This document shows positions 14,460-19,034 of a stretch of 19,034 bases of DNA, in pieces. Each line of letters begins with the position of its first letter. Position 1 is the first letter of the stretch. The stretch comes from RGIG6353 sp045594565 (GTDB lineage: Bacteria; Bacillota; Clostridia; Oscillospirales; SIG627), in assembly GCA_045594565.1 (NCBI GenBank), contig JAZNYT010000008.1, positions 1 through 19,034 on the forward strand, given 5' to 3'. Made by a program: the position numbers and the translations under genes. Below the pieces are notes generated by a model. The model was not told where the DNA came from. It saw only the letters and a program-made list of their open reading frames with translations, and did no database searches.

Positions 14460-14897
14460 TTATTGGAAACTTTTGGGTTCTCCATACTCTCTTTTCATTG
14501 CTTCTGCTGAAATTACCCATTGCTTTCCAAATTTACAAACGTCAACACCGTTAATCAGCTTCCCATAAGAAATGGCTTTTCTTAAAGTGCTTTCATTCAA
14601 ATTCCAAATTAGTGTTGCATCACCTAATGATATAAGGCTGTCAAAGGGAGTTTTAACACTCTTTCCTTCAAAAAACAGTTCATCACAAGAAATGTCAATG
14701 TCATCATTCCATATAATACCATAACCACCCACGTCGACACTCACAGACCCGAAAAGCTCGGTATCCTTTAGGGGAGCAAACATCTTATGTTTTTCAATGA
14801 GGGGTGAAACGTCATATATTTTCGTTACACCTTCTGAAAATTGTACACTTAACTTATAATCAGGCAAAGCACTTACACTTTTAATTTTGTGGAACAT
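14460..14897 (-). CDS. DUF2442-type protein with C-terminal helix-turn-helix, putative antitoxin
   Basis: A 145-residue protein. Residues 1 to about 85 follow the DUF2442 pattern: SVSALPDYKLSVQFSEGVTK, YDVSPLIEK, FAPLKDTELFGSVSVDVGGY, IIWNDDIDISCDELF. Residues about 90-138 look like a small DNA-binding domain (TLIWNLNESTLRKAISYGKL, VCKFGKQWVISAEAMKREYG). It lies 18 bp after the DUF4160 gene with a GGGAGGTG ribosome site, so the two form an operon. DUF2442 and DUF4160 genes are often neighbours and have been suggested as toxin-antitoxin-like pairs, but I cannot confirm an activity. The DNA-binding domain makes this one the likely autoregulator and antitoxin. Confidence 0.8.
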   Translation of the reverse strand: MFHKIKSVSALPDYKLSVQFSEGVTKIYDVSPLIEKHKMFAPLKDTELFGSVSVDVGGYGIIWNDDIDISCDELFFEGKSVKTPFDSLISLGDATLIWNLNESTLRKAISYGKLINGVDVCKFGKQWVISAEAMKREYGEPKSFQ

Positions 14898-14915
14898 TTT
14901 TACACCTCCCTAAAA

Positions 14916-15170
14916 CTATTCAAGGGGACTAATACTCTCAAATTCTTGTGTTTCCCACATTTTTAACAGTTTGTCCTTATGTGTTTCATTCCATTCAAGT
15001 ACCATTTCAAGTGCTTTCTTTGGCAGCTCTCCTTCTAAAATGCTTCCGTCGGTAATGTTTATTGCTGCCATATTTTCTCCATATATGGCATGAAAATGCG
15101 GAGGATTGTGTTCGCTTTGTTGAAAATACATTCTGATAATGATTCCATAGAATCTTGAAATTACAGGCAT
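14916..15170 (-). CDS. DUF4160-family protein, putative toxin partner
   Basis: An 84-residue protein matching DUF4160 along its whole length: MPVISRFYGIIIRMYFQQ, NPPHFHAIYGENMAAI, DGSILEGELPKKALEMVLEW, HKDKLLKMWE. The PPHFHA segment gives two histidines that could be catalytic or bind metal. First gene of a two-gene operon with the DUF2442-HTH protein. An AAAGGAGAG ribosome site and an operator-bearing promoter precede it. Function is not established; a toxin role is inferred from size and pairing. Confidence 0.83.
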   Translation of the reverse strand: MPVISRFYGIIIRMYFQQSEHNPPHFHAIYGENMAAINITDGSILEGELPKKALEMVLEWNETHKDKLLKMWETQEFESISPLE

Positions 15171-15191
15171 ATTATCTCTCCTTTCATTATT

Positions 15192-15220
15192 ATAATATCA
15201 CGGTATCGTGATATTGTCAA
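15192..15220 (-). promoter_or_regulatory. Promoter of the DUF4160/DUF2442 pair with 20-bp palindromic operator
   Basis: On the minus strand TTGACA (15215-15220), 17 bp, TATTAT (15192-15197). A perfect palindrome with 8-bp arms, ATATCACG...CGTGATAT (15195-15214), fills the spacer and touches the -10, so a bound repressor would block polymerase. Autoregulation by the HTH-bearing DUF2442 protein is the likely reading. Confidence 0.82.
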
Positions 15221-15231
15221 TAGTAGGAATA

Positions 15232-15444
15232 CTATTTCTTTATATCATTAGTAAGTCCTGCCATGTAGTCGAGAGACACACCGTAATATTTTGCAAGTGT
15301 TATAAAGTGGTGTACCGGAAGCTCTATTTTGCCGCTTTCATATAAAGAATAATGTTGTTGTGAAATTTCCAAAACGTTTGCAACGTCAAGCTGAGAAAGG
15401 TCATTATCCTCTCTTAAATCTTTGAGTCTTTTATAAGTATACAT
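15232..15444 (-). CDS. Small XRE-family HTH regulator (copy 2)
   Basis: A 70-residue Cro/CI-type protein (RLKDLREDNDLSQLDVANVL, EISQQHYSLYESGKIELP, then the same 26-residue tail as copy 1). The open frame reaches back to 15543, but the ATG at 15444 has GAGGT 8 nt upstream and aligns exactly with copy 1, so it is the better start. It is divergent from the DUF6809-like gene, with operator and both promoters in the 114-bp gap. It probably represses both directions. Confidence 0.92.
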   Translation of the reverse strand: MYTYKRLKDLREDNDLSQLDVANVLEISQQHYSLYESGKIELPVHHFITLAKYYGVSLDYMAGLTNDIKK

Positions 15445-15471
15445 ATATTCTACCTCACAATTGTTTTTTCG

Positions 15472-15480
15472 ATTATAACA
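15472..15480 (-). promoter_or_regulatory. Extended -10 promoter for XRE copy 2
   Basis: The minus strand reads TGTTATAAT, an extended -10 (TG one base before TATAAT), with no clear -35. A start near 15465 gives a leader of about 20 nt containing the GAGGT ribosome site. Confidence 0.55.
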
Positions 15481-15498
15481 CACATATAAGCATATTGG

Positions 15499-15528
15499 TT
15501 GAAAATACATACGAACGTATGTTGTAAT
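15499..15528 (+). promoter_or_regulatory. Promoter of the DUF6809-like gene with palindromic operator in the spacer
   Basis: TTGAAA (15499-15504), 18 bp, TGTAAT (15523-15528). The spacer holds ACATACGAACGTATGT (15507-15522), a palindrome with 7-bp arms and an AA centre. The geometry is the same as at 14391-14419: a 16-bp operator exactly filling the -35/-10 spacer of the promoter divergent from an XRE gene. Weaker copies (10 of 16 matches) may lie 25 bp to each side. Confidence 0.75.
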
Positions 15529-15558
15529 ATTACATAGAAACATAAAAGGAGATAAAAA

Positions 15559-15816
15559 ATGAGTGAAATGTTAAAAAAACTGTGGAGTGGTGAAATATGT
15601 CCTGTTGAAGAAAGGCTTACTAACAGTGATTTAGAAAAGGAGATTTATTTTGAAATAGACCGCATAAGGGAGAAAATAAAGAAAAGGTACGAAGTTCCCG
15701 AAGAAGAAATAGAAGAACTGGGTAATGAATATGCAAGACTTATATGTTTTTTACAGGAGGAAGCCTTTGCAAGTGGTTTTTCACTTGCTATAAAGCTAAT
15801 TCTTGATATCAAATAA
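15559..15816 (+). CDS. Small DUF6809-like protein
   Basis: An 85-residue acidic helical protein: MSEMLKKLWSGEICPVEERL at the start, a charged central helix, and FLQEEAFASGFSLAIKLILD at the end. The start (a short helix followed by W/Y-x-G-E/N-x-x-P) and the GF-x-x-A/G tail recall small clostridial DUF6809 proteins, which often stand next to an XRE regulator. The function is unknown. An AAAGGAGAT ribosome site precedes the ATG. It is divergent from XRE copy 2 and shares its operator region. The family call is from pattern memory and should be checked. Confidence 0.68.
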   Translation: MSEMLKKLWSGEICPVEERLTNSDLEKEIYFEIDRIREKIKKRYEVPEEEIEELGNEYARLICFLQEEAFASGFSLAIKLILDIK

Positions 15817-15835
15817 TATAGTTTTCGTGGGGGTC

Positions 15836-15873
15836 AAAGGGGGAGTGCCTTTTTTAAAAAGCACTCCCCCTTG
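15836..15873 (+). repeat. Intergenic inverted-repeat element B
   Basis: AAGGGGGAGTGC (15837-15848) pairs with GCACTCCCCCTT (15861-15872) around an A/T centre. A separate GGGGG run precedes the 5' arm. It lies between convergent genes, like element A, and lacks a proper U-tract on either side. Confidence 0.7.
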
Positions 15874-15889
15874 AATATAAAGTTTAATT

Positions 15890-16954
15890 TTAGTTAAGCT
15901 TCATTGTCCAACCGAACTTGTCTTCTATCTTGCCCCACTGAATACCTGTTAAGGTATCGTAAAGATGCTGTGTAACTTCGCCTATCTTACCGCCGTTTAC
16001 AGTAAACTTCTTATCCTTGTAGGAAAGCTCACCGATAGGGGATACAACAGCCGCAGTACCGCAGCCCCAAGCCTCTTCGAGAGTGCCGTTTTCCATAGCA
16101 GCCGCAAGCTCGTCGATAGAGAGAAGTCTCTCGCTTACCTTGTAGCCCTCGGACTTGAGCACTTCAATACAGGACTTACGTGTGATACCGGGGAGAATAG
16201 AGCCTGAAAGCATAGGAGTTACAATCTCGCCGTTTATCTTGAACATAACGTTCATAGCGCCAACCTCTTCGATGTACTTTCTTTCAACACCGTCGAGCCA
16301 AAGCACCTGAGAGTAGCCCTTTTCTTCAGCCTTCTGACCTGCTCTGTTACTTGCAGCATAGTTACCGCCGCACTTGGCATAGCCTGTACCGCCTCTTACA
16401 GCTCTGACGTCATCTGCTTCAATCATAATCTTAACGGGATTGATGCCTTCCTTGTAGTAGCTTCCAACAGGAGAGGTGATAATCATAAAGGTTGCATTGT
16501 GAACTGCATGAACACCGAGTGTTTCGTCGTTACCGAACATGAAAGGACGGATGTAAAGGGATGTACCCTCTGCGGAAGGAGTCCAATCCTTTTCGAAGTC
16601 AACGAACTTTGTAAGAACCTCGAGAGCAAGGTCTTCGGGAATTTCGGGAAGACAAAGACGCTCTGCGGAGTTGTTCATACGGCGAATGTTCTCGAGAGGT
16701 CTGAAAAGCTGTACCGAGCCGTCAGCTGTGCGGTAAGCCTTGAGTCCTTCGAAAATTTCAGAGCCGTAGTGAAGTACGGTTGATGCGGGATGAATGGGGA
16801 AGGGACCGAAGGGCACGATTCTCGCATCATGCCAGCCCTCCTCCTTGGAATAGTCCATAATGAACATATGGTCGGTGAATATTTTACCAAAGCCTAAAGT
16901 CGAAGGATCGGGCTTCGCCTTGAGCTCTGTTGCTCTTGTAATTTTAATTTCCAT
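15890..16954 (-). CDS. ilvE: Branched-chain amino acid aminotransferase
   Basis: A 354-residue fold-type IV PLP enzyme. FGPFPIHPASTVLHYGSEIF at the substrate side, FEGLKAYR at 68-75, the PLP lysine in GTGYAKCGGNYAAS (K194), LWLDGVERKYIEEVGAMNVM, and GSILPGITRKSCIE all match group-II BCAA aminotransferases, whose usual length is about 350-360. It interconverts valine, leucine and isoleucine with their 2-oxoacids. It starts 21 bp after the gamma-subunit gene of a 2-oxoacid:ferredoxin oxidoreductase on the same strand, which points to branched-chain 2-oxoacids as the shared substrates. Confidence 0.96.
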   Translation of the reverse strand: MEIKITRATELKAKPDPSTLGFGKIFTDHMFIMDYSKEEGWHDARIVPFGPFPIHPASTVLHYGSEIFEGLKAYRTADGSVQLFRPLENIRRMNNSAERLCLPEIPEDLALEVLTKFVDFEKDWTPSAEGTSLYIRPFMFGNDETLGVHAVHNATFMIITSPVGSYYKEGINPVKIMIEADDVRAVRGGTGYAKCGGNYAASNRAGQKAEEKGYSQVLWLDGVERKYIEEVGAMNVMFKINGEIVTPMLSGSILPGITRKSCIEVLKSEGYKVSERLLSIDELAAAMENGTLEEAWGCGTAAVVSPIGELSYKDKKFTVNGGKIGEVTQHLYDTLTGIQWGKIEDKFGWTMKLN

Positions 16955-16975
16955 TAAAAATACCTTCTTTCGTAA

Positions 16976-17506
16976 TTAAAAATCTGAACCAAGCTTCATA
17001 GCCTTGAAGTTGACGTCAAGCATATCTGCACGCTTTGCGGAGATAACCTTAGCAAGAGCCGCCTTTACAGACTCATCTGTGAAGTCCTTTGTTTCAGCAA
17101 GAACCTTACCGAGAATTATCATATTTGCAAGAGTAGGAGTTCCGTTTTCCTCTGCCATCTTTGTAGCAGGGATGGGGAATGCACGAACGTCTTTTCTCTC
17201 AACCTCGCGTCCGATGAGGGATGAATCATAGAAGATCATACCGCCCTCAGCAACTGCATTTTCATACTTGTCGAGAGAGGGGAGATTCATAGCGATAAGT
17301 ATATCGGGCTTTGCAACGATGGGAGAGCCTACGGGAGTGTCGCTTATAATAATAGAACAGCTAGCCGTACCGCCTCTCATTTCGGGACCGTAGGAGGGAA
17401 GCCAAGAAACTTCCTTTGAGTCAATAAGTCCTTTGTAAGCAAGAAGCTTTCCTGCAAAAAGGATACCCTGACCGCCGAATCCTGCAAAAAGAAACTTATT
17501 TGTCAT
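16976..17506 (-). CDS. 2-oxoacid:ferredoxin oxidoreductase, gamma subunit
   Basis: A 176-residue protein with FAGFGGQGILFAGKLLAYKG at the start and LPSYGPEMRGGTASCSIIIS at about 36-55, both typical of the gamma (VorC/KorC/PorC) subunit. The remainder fits the family length. It overlaps the beta-subunit gene by 11 bp. The complex oxidises a 2-oxoacid to acyl-CoA and CO2 with ferredoxin reduction, or runs the reverse. Linkage to ilvE makes a branched-chain (VOR) specificity the best guess; 2-oxoglutarate specificity cannot be excluded. Confidence 0.92.
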   Translation of the reverse strand: MTNKFLFAGFGGQGILFAGKLLAYKGLIDSKEVSWLPSYGPEMRGGTASCSIIISDTPVGSPIVAKPDILIAMNLPSLDKYENAVAEGGMIFYDSSLIGREVERKDVRAFPIPATKMAEENGTPTLANMIILGKVLAETKDFTDESVKAALAKVISAKRADMLDVNFKAMKLGSDF

Positions 17507-18269
17507 TTTTAATTTCCCCCTTTACAATTCCTGCTTCTCTATCCTTGTAAACGCCGAGAGGATAGTAGGGAATCATCTTCTCCTCAACCCATTCAAGAGC
17601 CTTCTGAGGTGTCATACCCCAGTTTGTGGGACAGCTTGAAACAACCTCGATGAGGGAGAAGCCCTTCTTGTCTATCTGGTTCTGGAAAGCCTTCTTGATA
17701 GCCTTCTTTGCGTTTTTAACGTTCTTTACGTTGTTTACTGCAACTCTTTCGAGATATTCAGGGCCGTCAAGCTCGGAGAGCATTTCACAAACCTTGATGG
17801 GGAAACCGCAATGGCTTGTGTCACGTCCGTAGGGAGATGTCTGTGTAACCTGACCGGGAAGGGAGGTGGGAGCCATCTGACCGCCTGTCATACCGTATAT
17901 AGCGTTGTTTACGAAAATAACGGTGATGTTCTCGTTACGTGCTGCGGCGTGTACAGTCTCAGCCATACCGATAGATGCAAGGTCACCGTCACCCTGATAG
18001 GTGAATACGATGTGATTTTCGGGGTCTGCACGCTTAACACCTGTTGCAATAGCAGGAGCGCGTCCGTGAGCCGCTTCAATCATATCACAGTTAAAATAGT
18101 TGTATGCAAGTACCGAACATCCAACGGGCGCAATACCTATTGTCTGTCCTTCAATTCCGAGCTCGTCGAGGCACTCGGCAACAAGACGGTGAATGATACC
18201 GTGAGTACAGCCGGGGCAGTAGTGCATAGGAATATCGTTGTGTGCATGGGGTTTATCAAATACTACCAT
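17496..18269 (-). CDS. 2-oxoacid:ferredoxin oxidoreductase, beta (TPP-binding) subunit
   Basis: A 257-residue protein. HYCPGCTHGIIHRLVAE near residue 17 carries conserved cysteines. AAHGRAPAIATGVKRA and the thiamine diphosphate motif GDGDLASIGMAE...VNNAIYGMTGGQ follow, then PYGRDTSHCGFPIKV and SSCPTNWGMTPQ. These identify the TPP-binding beta subunit of VOR/KOR-type enzymes. Its ATG overlaps the alpha-subunit stop by 1 bp (TGATG). No iron-sulfur delta subunit is visible in the window; it may precede alpha. Confidence 0.94.
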   Translation of the reverse strand: MVVFDKPHAHNDIPMHYCPGCTHGIIHRLVAECLDELGIEGQTIGIAPVGCSVLAYNYFNCDMIEAAHGRAPAIATGVKRADPENHIVFTYQGDGDLASIGMAETVHAAARNENITVIFVNNAIYGMTGGQMAPTSLPGQVTQTSPYGRDTSHCGFPIKVCEMLSELDGPEYLERVAVNNVKNVKNAKKAIKKAFQNQIDKKGFSLIEVVSSCPTNWGMTPQKALEWVEEKMIPYYPLGVYKDREAGIVKGEIKNDK

Positions 18270-19018
18270 CAGTTAGCACCTCCGTTCTTATTTGCTTCCT
18301 TGATTGCTTCGAGAATCTGTTCGGGAGAGGGGATCATACCGCCTGCACGATTTACAAGCTTTACGGGACGGCGACATTCTGTTGCAAGGCGCACGTCTTC
18401 GATCATCTGACCCATTGAAAGCTCTACCGAGATAAATGTATGTACCTTGTCAGCTGCTGCGCGGAAGGGGGCTGTGGGGAAGGGCCAAAGGGTGATAGGA
18501 CGGATAAGACCTACCTTGATACCCTGTGCTCTTGCCTCGTTTATAGCGTTCTTTGCAACACGTGAGGCGATACCGAAGGCTGCAATACAGATTTCTGCAT
18601 CCTCCATCATATACTCCTCGTACATAACCTCGTTTTCTTCGATAGTCTTGTATCTTTCGTATCTCTTGAAGTTGAGCATTTCAAGCTCTTCGGGGTCAAG
18701 AGAAAGAGAGTTTGTTATGTTGTGCTTTCTTTGAAGCTTTGTACCTGTTGTAGCACAAGGCTTTTCAGGCATAGGATTAACCTTCAGGTCGAGGGAGACA
18801 GGCTCCATCATCTGACCCATTGTACCATCGGCAAGAATCATAGAGGTCATACGGTACTTGTCGGCAAGGTCAAATCCGTGAACTGTCAGGTCTGCCATTT
18901 CCTGAACGGAGGCGGGAGCGAGAACTATCATATGGAAGTCGCCGTGAGCGCCGCCCTTTGTAGCCTGGAAATAGTCTGACTGTGAGGGCTGAATACCACA
19001 AGTCGGAGGCCAACGGTC
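18269..19018 (-). CDS. 2-oxoacid:ferredoxin oxidoreductase, alpha subunit, C-terminal part (truncated)
   Basis: The frame reads GIQPSQSDYFQATKGGAHGD, then MIVLAPASVQEMADLTVHGF, DLADKYRMTSMILADGTMGQ and GLIRPITLWPFPTAPFRAAA, and ends in VELSMGQMIEDVRLA and AGGMIPSPEQILEAIKE. These are central and C-terminal motifs of the alpha subunit, normally about 350 residues. The gene is cut by the window end. An in-frame TAA appears at 19019-19021, and the residues just after it (DRWPPTCG) do not fit the expected R-G-G-P motif. The true gene therefore probably extends beyond the window, with a frameshift or sequence error near the edge. An internal ATG at 18931 is unlikely to be the start. Confidence 0.88.
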   Translation of the reverse strand, partial: DRWPPTCGIQPSQSDYFQATKGGAHGDFHMIVLAPASVQEMADLTVHGFDLADKYRMTSMILADGTMGQMMEPVSLDLKVNPMPEKPCATTGTKLQRKHNITNSLSLDPEELEMLNFKRYERYKTIEENEVMYEEYMMEDAEICIAAFGIASRVAKNAINEARAQGIKVGLIRPITLWPFPTAPFRAAADKVHTFISVELSMGQMIEDVRLATECRRPVKLVNRAGGMIPSPEQILEAIKEANKNGGAN

Positions 19019-19034
19019 TTAGGAAGACAAGTTA

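Noticed and set aside
14463..14510. Tiny TTG-initiated frame after the orphan promoter as its target gene
   Set aside because: It encodes only about 15 residues, overlaps the end of DUF2442 antisense and shows no similarity to the DUF6809-like protein.
15836..15873. Element B as a standard intrinsic terminator for ilvE or the DUF6809-like gene
   Set aside because: The stem is strong, but no U-tract follows on either strand, so I list it as an inverted-repeat element instead. The same applies to elements A and C.

Overview
The window looks like a chromosomal segment from an uncultured or gut-type anaerobic member of the Clostridia, perhaps Oscillospiraceae-like. The reasons are a YunB sporulation protein, a T-box riboswitch, sigma-A promoters with consensus spacing, strong AGGAGG-type ribosome sites, a ferredoxin-dependent branched-chain 2-oxoacid oxidoreductase and a DUF6809-type small protein. 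The family placement is inference; no rRNA or other marker gene is present.

Layout. 1-588: the 3' end of a copper P-type ATPase gene, a CopZ-type copper chaperone, and a bidirectional terminator. 587-6424 (minus strand): two membrane-anchored zinc-ribbon proteins flank a three-gene ABC exporter operon (ATPase and two permeases, overlapping by 4 bp each). 6496-9790 (plus strand): nadE, yunB, and a secreted CapA-like protein that has lost its metal-site residues. 9866-14047 (minus strand): a consensus promoter and a T-box leader with a probable leucine (CUC) specifier control two tightly linked genes. The first is a LeuA (2-isopropylmalate synthase) homologue whose catalytic motifs are gone but whose C-terminal regulatory domain remains. 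The second is a fusion of an AP-endonuclease-2/xylose-isomerase-like TIM barrel to an acyl-CoA synthetase. 14125-15816: a small regulatory island with two paralogous XRE repressors, a DUF2442-HTH/DUF4160 pair that looks like a toxin-antitoxin module, a DUF6809-like gene, and several operator-promoters with palindromes in the -35/-10 spacer. 15890-19034 (minus strand): a branched-chain 2-oxoacid:ferredoxin oxidoreductase (alpha, beta, gamma) followed by the branched-chain aminotransferase ilvE.

How the genes may work together. 2-Oxoacid:ferredoxin oxidoreductases are reversible. An acyl-CoA synthetase, VOR-type enzyme and IlvE together could take a branched-chain carboxylic acid to acyl-CoA, then to the 2-oxoacid by reductive carboxylation, then to the amino acid. 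Control of the synthetase gene by a leucine T-box fits such a scavenging route. The catalytically dead LeuA-like partner could be a leucine-sensing subunit. This is the most promising candidate for an undescribed system here. The sequence motifs are seen directly; the pathway link is inference.

A second point of interest is the regulatory island. A promoter with perfect -35 and -10 hexamers, carrying three operator copies at exact 22-bp intervals plus a ribosome-binding site, now points into the antisense strand of the DUF2442 gene. It looks like the remnant of a divergent gene that has been replaced.
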